A stretch of DNA of 64,000 nucleotides, from assembly GCF_019745455.1 (NCBI RefSeq), contig NZ_JAIETD010000013.1, positions 62,001 to 126,000 on the forward strand, in the 5' to 3' direction. The notes beneath the pieces are model-generated. The model searched no databases. It worked only from the letters and a program-made list of their open reading frames with translations, and was not told the DNA's origin. Shown here in pieces: positions 8,315 through 20,012 of the stretch. The position numbers were made by a program, and so were the translations under genes. This stretch comes from Methylobacterium sp. (GTDB lineage Bacteria; Pseudomonadota; Alphaproteobacteria; Rhizobiales; Beijerinckiaceae). Position 1 is the stretch's first letter. Every line of letters starts with the position of its first letter.

Positions 8315-11300
8315 ATGATCGATCGCAGCGATCCGCAATGGTACCGGGACGCCATCATCTACCAGATCCACGTCAAGTCGTTCTTCGACTCGAACAATGA
8401 CGGGATCGGTGATTTCGAGGGGCTGACGCAGAAGCTCGATTATGTTCGGGACCTCGGCGTCACGGCGATCTGGCTGATGCCGTTCTATCCGTCGCCGCTG
8501 CGCGACGATGGCTACGATATCGGCGATTATCGCGAGGTGAACCCGTCCTACGGGACGATGGAGGAGTTCAGGCGGTTCGTCGACGCCGCGCACGAACGCG
8601 GACTCCGCGTCATCACCGAACTCGTCATCAATCACACCTCCGACCAGCATCCCTGGTTCCAGGCCGCCCGCGAGGCGCCTCCGGGATCGCCGGAACGAGA
8701 TTTCTACGTCTGGTCGGATACCGACACGCCCTATTCCGACACGCGCATCATCTTCCTCGACACCGAAGTTTCGAACTGGACCTGGGATCCGGTCGCCAAG
8801 CAGTATTTCTGGCACCGCTTCTACAGCCATCAGCCAGACCTGAACTTCGACAACCCGGCCGTGCTCGAGGCCGTCATCGAGGTGATGCGCTACTGGCTCG
8901 ACATGGGAGTCGACGGCCTGCGTCTCGACGCGATCCCCTACCTGATCGAGCGTGACGGCACGAATTGCGAGAATCTGCCGGAGACCCACACGGTCATCAA
9001 GGCGATCCGCGCCGCCCTCGACGTCAGCTATCCTGACCGGATGCTCCTCGCCGAAGCCAACCAATGGCCGGAGGAGACGGCGCAGTATTTCGGCGACGGC
9101 GACGAATGCCACATGGCGTTCCACTTCCCGCTGATGCCGCGGATGTACATGGCGATCGCCCGCGAGGACCGGCACCCGATCACCGACATCATGCGCCAGA
9201 CGCCGGAGATCCCTGAGGGATGCCAGTGGGCGATCTTCCTGCGTAACCACGACGAACTGACGCTCGAGATGGTGACCGCGGAAGAGCGCGATTACCTCTG
9301 GTCGTTCTATGCCGCCGAGCGCCGCGCCCGCATCAATCTCGGCATCCGCCGCCGCCTCGCGCCGCTCTTGGAGAACGACCGGCGCAAGATCGAGCTGATG
9401 AAGTCCCTCGTCCTGTCGATGCCTGGTACGCCGGTGCTCTACTATGGCGACGAGATCGGCATGGGTGACAACATCTATCTCGGCGACCGCGACGGCGTGC
9501 GTACGCCGATGCAATGGACCCCCGACCGGAACGGCGGTTTCTCGCGTGCGAACCCTCAGAGGCTGTTCCTGCCATCGGTGCAGGACCCGATCTACGGCTT
9601 CGACGCGATCAACGTCGAGGCACAGACCCAGTCGCAGACGAGCCTTTTGAACTGGACGCGTCGCATGATCGCGATCCGCAACAACAGCGTCGCGCTGGGT
9701 CGCGGCGGGATCCAGTTCCTCTATCCGTCGAACCGCAAGGTCCTTGCCTGGATCCGTGAGTTCGAGGGCGAGCGGGTGCTCTGCGTCGCCAACCTGTCGC
9801 GGGCACCCCAGGCGGTTCAGCTCGACCTCTCCGAGCTTCGCAGCGCCGTCCCGATCGAACTGACCGGCGGTTCGGAATTCCCACCGATCGGCGACCTGCC
9901 GTATCTGCTGACGCTGCCATCCTATGGCTTCTATTGGTTCTCCCTTAGCGCCGCCAATGCGGGCGAGGTCGGTCCGCAGCCGGAGGCTCCCGAGCTCTTC
10001 ACACTCGTCCTCACCGGCGGGATCGAGACGCTGATGGCAGGGCGCGAGCGGATCGCGTTCGAGCGCACCGTGGCGCCACGTTTCATCAGTACGCGCCGCT
10101 GGTTCGGTGCCAAGGGCTCGCGCATCAAGTCCGTGCAGGTGATCGACAGCGTCACGCTGAAGGACGGTGGCGGAGAGGCGAAGTTCCTCCTACCTCGCGT
10201 CGCCGTCCATCTCGCCACGGGGGAACGGCAGGATTACTTCGTGCCGGTCGCGGTCGACGAGGGCCGCGAGGACGAGACACTGATGCCCTTCGCCGTGGCG
10301 CGCGTCCGGCGCGGTCCGCGCACCGGGCTGCTCTACGGCGCGGCCGCCTCGTCGTCTTTCGCCGTGGCAATCATCGAGGGGATGCGCGCCGGGCTCTCGG
10401 TTCCGAGCGAATCGGGGCGGCTTGAGTTCTCGACGACCTCTGCCTTCGACCGCGACGTCGTCGTGGAGGCCGGAGAGGTGCGCCGGCTTTCGGCCGAGCA
10501 GAGCAATACCTCCATCGCCATCGGCTCGAAGATGATGCTGAAGCTGCTGCGGCGGCTGCAGACCGGCATCCATCCCGAGATCGAGATCGGCCGCTTCCTG
10601 ACCGAGACGGCGGGTTTCTCGAACACGCCTGCGCTCCTTGGGATACTCGAGCATGTGGACGCATCCGGCTCCCGCACGGCACTGGCCGTTCTCCAGAGGT
10701 TCGTCCCCAATCAGGGTGATGCCTGGACCCTGATGCTGGAGGGCTTGCGGCGCGACTTCGACACGGTGGTGCTCGCCCCCGAGAGCGAAGCGCCGACCGC
10801 CGAAGAGGCTTTCGGAGATCATCTGCGCTGGGCCGAGTTGCTCGGACGCCGCACGGCCGAGATGCACAAGGCGTTCGCGATCGAGACGGAGGATGCGGCC
10901 TTCGCCGCAGAGCCCTTCACTCATGACGACCTGCGGGCGCTCGGCGACGACACACGTCTCCAGGGCGAGCGCGCCTTCCGTGGGCTGGAAGCCCTGGCGG
11001 GGCGCCAGTCGAATGCTGCGAGCACGGAGCTGTTCGGCCGCCGTCGCGAGGTCGAGGATGCGATCGAGACACTGGTCGCGACGGTACCCAAGGGTGCGAT
11101 GAAGACCCGTATCCATGGGGATTACCATCTCGGCCAGGTGCTGGCTTCGGAAGGCGATCTCGTCATCGTCGATTTCGAGGGCGAGCCGTCGCGGCCGGCC
11201 GACGAGCGGAGAGCGAAGGCGACGCCCCTGCGCGACGTCGCCGGCATGCTGCGGTCCTTCGCCTACGGGGCAGAAACGGTCACCCGCGAGATCACCGGAC

Positions 11301-11572
11301 GCTTCGCGGATTCGCATTCACGTGCGCGCCGTGCCGCTTCGGATTGGCGCGGCATGATCGATGCTGCGTTCCTGGAGGGATATCGGGCGGCAGTCTCGGA
11401 GAGCCGGGCCGCCGTGACCGATGAGGGGACTGAAGGTCGGCTGCTGAAGCTCTGTCTGCTGACCAAGGCCCTCTACGAGGTCGATTACGAAGCCAACAAC
11501 CGTCCCGACTGGATCGAAATCCCCGCCCGGGGGGTTCTGACCATTCTGGACGACATCAAGAGAGGCATATGA
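8315..11572 (+). CDS. treS: Trehalose synthase - maltokinase fusion (TreS-Mak)
   Basis: TreS motifs WYRDAIIYQIHVKSFFDSNNDGIGDF, GLRLDAIPYL, LLAEANQWPEE and FLRNHDELTLEM. C-terminal maltokinase motifs HGDYHLGQVL and IVDFEGEPSRPADERRAK. Confidence 0.95.
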   Translation: MIDRSDPQWYRDAIIYQIHVKSFFDSNNDGIGDFEGLTQKLDYVRDLGVTAIWLMPFYPSPLRDDGYDIGDYREVNPSYGTMEEFRRFVDAAHERGLRVITELVINHTSDQHPWFQAAREAPPGSPERDFYVWSDTDTPYSDTRIIFLDTEVSNWTWDPVAKQYFWHRFYSHQPDLNFDNPAVLEAVIEVMRYWLDMGVDGLRLDAIPYLIERDGTNCENLPETHTVIKAIRAALDVSYPDRMLLAEANQWPEETAQYFGDGDECHMAFHFPLMPRMYMAIAREDRHPITDIMRQTPEIPEGCQWAIFLRNHDELTLEMVTAEERDYLWSFYAAERRARINLGIRRRLAPLLENDRRKIELMKSLVLSMPGTPVLYYGDEIGMGDNIYLGDRDGVRTPMQWTPDRNGGFSRANPQRLFLPSVQDPIYGFDAINVEAQTQSQTSLLNWTRRMIAIRNNSVALGRGGIQFLYPSNRKVLAWIREFEGERVLCVANLSRAPQAVQLDLSELRSAVPIELTGGSEFPPIGDLPYLLTLPSYGFYWFSLSAANAGEVGPQPEAPELFTLVLTGGIETLMAGRERIAFERTVAPRFISTRRWFGAKGSRIKSVQVIDSVTLKDGGGEAKFLLPRVAVHLATGERQDYFVPVAVDEGREDETLMPFAVARVRRGPRTGLLYGAAASSSFAVAIIEGMRAGLSVPSESGRLEFSTTSAFDRDVVVEAGEVRRLSAEQSNTSIAIGSKMMLKLLRRLQTGIHPEIEIGRFLTETAGFSNTPALLGILEHVDASGSRTALAVLQRFVPNQGDAWTLMLEGLRRDFDTVVLAPESEAPTAEEAFGDHLRWAELLGRRTAEMHKAFAIETEDAAFAAEPFTHDDLRALGDDTRLQGERAFRGLEALAGRQSNAASTELFGRRREVEDAIETLVATVPKGAMKTRIHGDYHLGQVLASEGDLVIVDFEGEPSRPADERRAKATPLRDVAGMLRSFAYGAETVTREITGRFADSHSRARRAASDWRGMIDAAFLEGYRAAVSESRAAVTDEGTEGRLLKLCLLTKALYEVDYEANNRPDWIEIPARGVLTILDDIKRGI

Positions 11573-13864
11573 ATGACGGTGGCCGACGAGACGTTTGCGA
11601 ATCAGACGGGGCATTCTTCCCATACAGATGGGGCCTCGGACGTAACGCCTGTCGGCACGTCGTCGGCGCCTGTTCCTAAGACCGTGGGTCCCGATGCGAT
11701 CGCGGCGATCATGTCAGCCAGTCACGGCGATCCCTTCGCCGTGCTGGGCCCGCACGAGGTCGGCTCCGGCATCTGGGAGGTTCGAGCCGTACTGCCCGAG
11801 GCGAAATCGGCGACCCTCCTCGTCGGTGGTGGACGCGTGCCGTTCGAGCGGCGCCACGCCGATGGATTCTACGTCGCGCGCGTCGAGAGTCAGGGGCGGC
11901 CACTCTATGAGATCGCCTACCAGACCTGGGACGGTACTGAGCATCATCGGCACGATCCCTACGGCTTCGGCTCGTCCCTGAACCAGACCGATGTCGACGC
12001 CCTGCGCGAGGTCGGCACCAATGTCACCTATCGCCTCCTTGGCGCTCAGGCGAAGACCGTCGACGGCATCGACGGATTCCGCTTCGCCGTCTGGGCGCCC
12101 AATGCCCGCCGGGTCAGCATCGTCGGCGACTTCAACGAATGGGATGGCCGCCGTCATCCCATGCGCCTCTGGCAGAATGGCGGGATCTGGGAGCTGTTCG
12201 TTCCCGGCCTGAAGGCCGGAGTTCATTACAAGTACGAACTGACCGGGCCCGACGGCACGTTGCTTCCGTTGAAGGCGGATCCTGTCGCTTTTGCCGCACA
12301 GCAGCCGCCGGAGACCGCCTCTGTCCTTCAGGGCACCAACGATCCTGCCTGGAGCGACGATAAATGGATGGCGACGCGTGGGGCCAAGGACCCTCGCCAC
12401 ATCCCGATCTCGATCTACGAGGTTCATCTCGGCTCCTGGGCTCGCGTAGCCGAAGAGGGCAATCGCTACCTCACCTATCGAGAGCTCGGCGAACGCCTTA
12501 TTCCTTACGTCAAGGAGATGGGCTTCACCCATATCGAGATGCTGCCGATCACGGAGTTCCCGTTCGACGGCTCATGGGGTTATCAGCCCGTCTCGCTGTT
12601 CGCCCCGACGAGCCGCTTCGGCACGCCGGACGATTTCGCCGCCTTCGTCGATGAAGCCCACAAGGCCGGCATCGGCGTGATGCTCGATTGGGTGCCCGGC
12701 CACTTTCCCCTCGATGCCCATGGCCTTGGCCAGTTCGACGGGACGCATCTTTATGAACATGCCGACCCTCGCCAGGGCTTCCACCAGGATTGGGGAACCT
12801 ACATCTATAATTTCGGGCGCACGGAAGTAGCGACCTTCCTCGCCGCCAATGCCCGGTTCTGGCTCGAACACTATCACCTCGACGGCCTGCGCGTGGATGC
12901 GGTGGCATCGATGCTCTACCTTGACTACTCGCGCCGACAGGGCGAGTGGATCCCGAACCAGTACGGCGGCAACGAGAATCTCGACGCGATCAATTTCCTG
13001 CGCAAGACCAACGAGGCGACATACACCCACGCGCCCGGCACGATCACGGTCGCGGAGGAGTCGACCTCATGGCCGGGCGTCTCGCACCCGACTTATACGG
13101 GCGGCCTCGGCTTCGGCTTCAAGTGGAACATGGGGTGGATGCACGACACCCTGAACTTCGTCTCGAAGGAGACGATCCACCGCCGCTACCACCACCACGA
13201 CCTCACCTTCGGCCTGCTCTACGCCTTCTCGGAGAACTTCATCCTGCCGCTCTCACACGATGAGGTCGTACACGGGAAAGGCTCGCTCCTCGGCAAGATG
13301 CCGGGCGACCGCTGGCAGAAATTCGCAAACCTGCGGGCCTATTTCGGTTTCATGTGGGGGCATCCGGGCAAGAAGCTGCTCTTCATGGGTGGCGAGTTCG
13401 GACAGGAGCGGGAGTGGAACCACAACCAGAGTCTCGACTGGCATCTGCTCGGCGACGGCCTCCATGCCGGCGTGAAGGATCTGGTACGGGACCTCAACCA
13501 CCTCTACCTCTCGACTCCGGCTCTCCATGCTCGAGATACGGAAGCGGCCGGTTTCCAGTGGCTCGTCGCCGACGACCAGGACAACAGCGTCATTGCCTGG
13601 GCGCGCAAGGGCCGCGAGTCGGGCGAGGTGGCGGTGGTCGTGTCGAACTTCACGCCGGTGCCGCGGCATGGCTACCGTATCGGGGTTCCCGAAGGTGGGT
13701 TCTACCGCGAGGCGATAAATAGTGATGCCGAACGTTACGGCGGTTCCAACGTCGGCAACTTGGGCGGCCTGCATGCAGAGCCTGTCGAGAGTCACGGGCA
13801 GCCCTATTCGGTGGTGCTGACCGCGCCGCCGCTCGCGACGACGATCTTCGTTCGCGAGGGGTAA
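11573..13864 (+). CDS. glgB: 1,4-alpha-glucan branching enzyme
   Basis: [45 protein letters not shown] and the N-terminal CBM48 region. Its ATG immediately follows the treS stop. Confidence 0.96.
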   Translation: MTVADETFANQTGHSSHTDGASDVTPVGTSSAPVPKTVGPDAIAAIMSASHGDPFAVLGPHEVGSGIWEVRAVLPEAKSATLLVGGGRVPFERRHADGFYVARVESQGRPLYEIAYQTWDGTEHHRHDPYGFGSSLNQTDVDALREVGTNVTYRLLGAQAKTVDGIDGFRFAVWAPNARRVSIVGDFNEWDGRRHPMRLWQNGGIWELFVPGLKAGVHYKYELTGPDGTLLPLKADPVAFAAQQPPETASVLQGTNDPAWSDDKWMATRGAKDPRHIPISIYEVHLGSWARVAEEGNRYLTYRELGERLIPYVKEMGFTHIEMLPITEFPFDGSWGYQPVSLFAPTSRFGTPDDFAAFVDEAHKAGIGVMLDWVPGHFPLDAHGLGQFDGTHLYEHADPRQGFHQDWGTYIYNFGRTEVATFLAANARFWLEHYHLDGLRVDAVASMLYLDYSRRQGEWIPNQYGGNENLDAINFLRKTNEATYTHAPGTITVAEESTSWPGVSHPTYTGGLGFGFKWNMGWMHDTLNFVSKETIHRRYHHHDLTFGLLYAFSENFILPLSHDEVVHGKGSLLGKMPGDRWQKFANLRAYFGFMWGHPGKKLLFMGGEFGQEREWNHNQSLDWHLLGDGLHAGVKDLVRDLNHLYLSTPALHARDTEAAGFQWLVADDQDNSVIAWARKGRESGEVAVVVSNFTPVPRHGYRIGVPEGGFYREAINSDAERYGGSNVGNLGGLHAEPVESHGQPYSVVLTAPPLATTIFVREG

Positions 13865-13905
13865 AAATCCGGGATCGCTGACGAGCGTGATGCTTGAGAG
13901 TTCGA

Positions 13906-13927
13906 GAAGGGCCGCATTCGGCCCTTC
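13906..13927. terminator. Hairpin between convergent glgB and glgA, overlapping the glgA stop
   Basis: GAAGGGCCG-CATT-CGGCCCTTC perfect 9-bp stem. Confidence 0.5.
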
Positions 13928-15584
13928 ATCTGACTAGCTGAGTCCGGAATGGTGTGCCGTTGCCGATGGTCCGGCCGTAGAGATCCGAATAATTCGCTGC
14001 AGAGCCATCCCAGCCGAAGCTACGGGACATGGCCTTGCGTCGCATTGCGTTGAGCCGCTTCTTCTGGCCGAAGGTCTCGAAAGCACGGCGGATCGCATTG
14101 CCAAAGCCACGCGGCGAGGCTTCGCTGAAGGTGAAGCCCGTCACGCCATCCTCGACCGTATCGGCGAGGCCACCTGTACGACGGACGATGGGGAGCGAGC
14201 CGAAGCGCTGGGCGTACATTTGGGCAAGGCCACAGGGTTCGAAGCGCGAAGGCATCAGCAGGAAGTCGCTGCCAGCGAACATGCGCCGTGCCTCCTTCTC
14301 CTCGAACCCCACATGGACGCCGACGGCGGAGGGGTGGCGTCTGGCGAGGTCGCGCAAGGCTCCCTCGAACCGGGTCTCGCCCTGACCGATCACTACGAGC
14401 TGGCCGCCCTGAGCGACAATGGTCTCGGCAGCGGCGATGCTGAGGTCGATTCCCTTCTGGTGGACGAGACGCGAGACGATGGCGAAGAGCGGCCCCCGCG
14501 AGACGGCGAGCCCGAACTGACGCCGGACCATCTCTGCATTGGCGCGCTTGCCCTTCCAATCATCCGGCTCGAAGCGGGTCGCGAGGTGCGGATCGGTACG
14601 CGGATCCCAAGTCTCGTCGATGCCGTTGAGGATACCGGCAAGCCTACCCTGGCTCGCGCGCGTGCGCAGCAGCCCGTCGAGGCCGCAGCCGTGCTCGGCC
14701 GTCATGATCTCGCTAGCGTAGGTCTCGCTCACCGTGGTGACGTGGGAAGCGTAGAAAATGCCGGCCTTGAGAAAGGACAGTTTCCCGTAGAACTCCACGC
14801 CGTCCATCTGGAAGGCATCGTCTGGCACGCCGAGACGGCCGAGGGCTTCTGCCGAGAACAGGCCTTGGTAGGCGAGGTTGTGGATCGTCAGCACGGTCGG
14901 GATGCGCTGACCAGTCCAGGCCAGGTAGGCCGGCGCAAGTGCTGTCTGCCAGTCGTTGAGGTGCAGCAAGTCCGCCGACCAGGATGGGTCGAGCCCGCGG
15001 GCGATCTCAGCCGCGGCGAGGCTCATTCTGGCGAAGCGCAGATCGTTGTCGGCGAAATCGCCAGCAGCGTCGCCATATGGGCTGCCGTCGCGCTGATAGA
15101 GATCGGTACTGAGGAGGACGTAGACCGACAGGCCATCGCTGGTCTCGACGAGGCCGAGCTCACAGGGCGGAAGGCCGGCATGACCGGGAATCTGGGCGAC
15201 CACCGGGATATGGTCGAAGTGCTCGACGACTTGGCGATAGCCAGGGATCAGGACGCGAACGTCGTAGTGGCGCCGCAAGGCCCGTGGAAGCGAACCCGCG
15301 ACCTCACCGAGGCCGCCGGTCTTCACGAAATCCGCCATCTCGGGCGTGACGTAGAGGATGCGCGTGCGAAATGATCTCGAGGGCGAGGTGTCGGCCATCG
15401 CCGGATGAGGCAGACTCGCCGAAGCATGACTGCGGCTGGCCACGGACTGAGACGGCTCGGCGCGATCCATCGACGGTGTCCCGCTTCCATCGTCCAGATG
15501 AGGCTCGTCGGTGCCGGCTGACACCACTTCCATCATCGGGGCCGAACCGGGGGTTCGCCCGGCCCGCTGCAATGCACAATCCAA
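13926..15584 (-). CDS. glgA: Glycogen synthase (GT5, ADP-glucose type)
   Basis: RILYVTPEMADFVKTGGLGEVAGSLPRAL, LTIHNLAYQGLF and PSRFEPCGLAQMYAQRFG. The N-terminal start is uncertain. Confidence 0.93.
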   Translation of the reverse strand: MDCALQRAGRTPGSAPMMEVVSAGTDEPHLDDGSGTPSMDRAEPSQSVASRSHASASLPHPAMADTSPSRSFRTRILYVTPEMADFVKTGGLGEVAGSLPRALRRHYDVRVLIPGYRQVVEHFDHIPVVAQIPGHAGLPPCELGLVETSDGLSVYVLLSTDLYQRDGSPYGDAAGDFADNDLRFARMSLAAAEIARGLDPSWSADLLHLNDWQTALAPAYLAWTGQRIPTVLTIHNLAYQGLFSAEALGRLGVPDDAFQMDGVEFYGKLSFLKAGIFYASHVTTVSETYASEIMTAEHGCGLDGLLRTRASQGRLAGILNGIDETWDPRTDPHLATRFEPDDWKGKRANAEMVRRQFGLAVSRGPLFAIVSRLVHQKGIDLSIAAAETIVAQGGQLVVIGQGETRFEGALRDLARRHPSAVGVHVGFEEKEARRMFAGSDFLLMPSRFEPCGLAQMYAQRFGSLPIVRRTGGLADTVEDGVTGFTFSEASPRGFGNAIRRAFETFGQKKRLNAMRRKAMSRSFGWDGSAANYSDLYGRTIGNGTPFRTQLVR

Positions 15585-15821
15585 GCCATGACCCTGGTAA
15601 ATGGCCAGTTAATTTGCTGCGCTGCGATGCCGGTACGGACTGATCCGGACCGTAGAGTCTTTCCCGCCGCCTCCGGCAACTGAGGCGGGCATGGTCATAG
15701 TTCGGTCAGCGTCCTCGCCAATAACCTGTGTTGTCGGGACGTTGTCCATGGAAGGCATGGTGTTTGCAGCGAGGGAACCGAGGCCGCCGTCATCCCGACA
15801 CGGCGATCACCCGGACCCACC

Positions 15822-18458
<2,637 letters not shown>

Positions 18459-18483
18459 AGCCGAAGAGACCGGTACGAGAAAA

Positions 18484-18513
18484 AATCCCCGGCGCAGCGA
18501 TGCGCCGGGGATT
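18484..18513. terminator. Bidirectional Rho-independent-type terminator between glgP and the convergent reductase gene
   Basis: AATCCCCGGCGCA-GCGA-TGCGCCGGGGATT perfect 13-bp stem flanked by an A tract and T-rich sequence. Confidence 0.8.
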
Positions 18514-18533
18514 CTTCTGTTCTGGGTCGCCGA

Positions 18534-19481
18534 TCAGCCGGCCGGATCGAGAAGGGCGGGATAACAGCGGGCGCCGGCCGAGGCGGCGAGGACCTCCACG
18601 GCGCCCACTGTGGACGCATCGCCGACGACATGGACCACGTCGGTGGTCCGGAGAGAGGGAAGGTGGGCCGTCAGCGGTCCGGGCCTCACATCAGGCGGCC
18701 TCTGTCGCGAGCGATCCGCCACGAGGACGATCCGATTGATGCCTGTCGCGCGCAGCCAATCGAGGGACGGGCGCATGTAGAGATCGAGGGGATCGCGTGC
18801 CCCCGCGATCAGGACCACCTCACGGGCCGGCTCGATGTAACGAGCGGCCCGTGCGATCGCCCAGATCGGTGCGAAGCCGGTCTCGGCCGCGACGAGGACA
18901 AGGCGGCCGCCGCCGGGGCGATAGAAGCCGCGTCCGATCGGTCCCTTGACCTTGACTTCCGTCCCGAGCGCGACGGTCTCACCCAAGGCGCCGGCAAGAA
19001 CGGTCCGGTCGTTCTTCAAAGGCAGATGAAACACGAGCTCGTTCAGTTCCGCGGCGCCGTCGATCCGGAGGGTCGGGCTCAGCGTCAGCGGCTCGTAGCC
19101 GTCGACCGTCACCACGACCTGATGGCCCGGCTCGAACGCGAGTCGCCGCGAGACGGTCACCACCATCTCGATGACGTGAGGGCCGAGGGCTCGAATGTCG
19201 GTGATCGTGCCGGTTCGGCGCGTGGGCAGAGACGCTTTGGCCGCTTCTGAGGGAACGAGAGCGAGAGGCTGCGGCAGGAGCGGCGCCAGTGCCTCGGACC
19301 TGAACCTCCGTGCCTGCGGACGGCGCGAGAGCGGGGCGAGGGCCTGCCCGAACGATGCGACGCCTTGAAGCCCATTCCCGGAGCCGATCATGCCTTCGGC
19401 CATCGCTGCCTCGACCGGCGTATCGCCGGTCGAGATACGGACGGCCTTGCCGTTGACGACGAGCGAACAGCGGGCGCTCAT
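18534..19481 (-). CDS. FNR-like FAD/NAD(P)-binding oxidoreductase with degenerate N-terminal ferredoxin-like segment
   Basis: FEPGHQVVVTVDGYEPLTLSP, GPIGRGFYRPGGGRLVLVAAETGFAPIWAIAR and VVHVVGDASTVG. The N-terminus VNGKAVRISTGDTPVEAA resembles a 2Fe-2S ferredoxin start but lacks the cysteines. Confidence 0.7.
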   Translation of the reverse strand: MSARCSLVVNGKAVRISTGDTPVEAAMAEGMIGSGNGLQGVASFGQALAPLSRRPQARRFRSEALAPLLPQPLALVPSEAAKASLPTRRTGTITDIRALGPHVIEMVVTVSRRLAFEPGHQVVVTVDGYEPLTLSPTLRIDGAAELNELVFHLPLKNDRTVLAGALGETVALGTEVKVKGPIGRGFYRPGGGRLVLVAAETGFAPIWAIARAARYIEPAREVVLIAGARDPLDLYMRPSLDWLRATGINRIVLVADRSRQRPPDVRPGPLTAHLPSLRTTDVVHVVGDASTVGAVEVLAASAGARCYPALLDPAG

Positions 19482-19539
19482 GGTCTGCTCCCAGGCAAGT
19501 GGATGGAGGAGAGATCCGGCCGGTCAGGCGCGGACGGGC

Positions 19540-19932
19540 TCAACGCGGCTGACGAAGCAGTTGATCGACGAGGATCGCCCAACGGTCGCGCACCTGCCTG
19601 ACGTCTTCGACGGTGCCGTGCCCGGCCTGACCGAGCTGTGAGCGAAGCTCGGCATTCTCGCTGCGCTGGGCCTTCAGCACGGCCTTCATCAACGTCATCT
19701 CGGTCTTGAGGCGCAGAAGGTCCGGCGAAGGCTCCTCGTCAGCGTCGATCGGGTCCAGCTCCGAAGGGGAGGGCGGAACGAGGGTGAGCCTGGCGGCTGG
19801 CGGCTGGTCGTGGGCCCTGCGCAGCGGGCTCGCCACCAGCCGCCGAACGATGTCGGATTCGGTGTCCGCCTGCTTCTGCCACGCCACCTGCGCCATCGCC
19901 TTCGTCCCTTGTCCAACATCCCTCGGCATCAC
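19540..19932 (-). CDS. Hypothetical small protein with C-terminal coiled coil
   Basis: ORF of 130 aa (alternative ATG at 19896, MAQVAWQKQADTESDIVRRLVAS). Heptad-like LLRLKTEMTLMKAVLKAQRSENAELRSQL. Confidence 0.6.
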   Translation of the reverse strand: MMPRDVGQGTKAMAQVAWQKQADTESDIVRRLVASPLRRAHDQPPAARLTLVPPSPSELDPIDADEEPSPDLLRLKTEMTLMKAVLKAQRSENAELRSQLGQAGHGTVEDVRQVRDRWAILVDQLLRQPR

Positions 19933-19968
19933 GCCGCCGCTCGGATCACGGGGCTACGATGCAAGATC

Positions 19969-19987
19969 ATGGTTAAGGGAAGTTTAA
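19969..19987 (-). promoter_or_regulatory. Candidate CtrA-binding box
   Basis: Minus strand reads TTAA-ACTTCCC-TTAACCAT, matching both the TTAA-N7-TTAA and TTAACCAT consensus forms. It lies 37-55 nt upstream of the ATG at 19932. Confidence 0.6.
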
Positions 19988-20012
19988 ATACATCCAACGG
20001 TTTGCGGATGTC

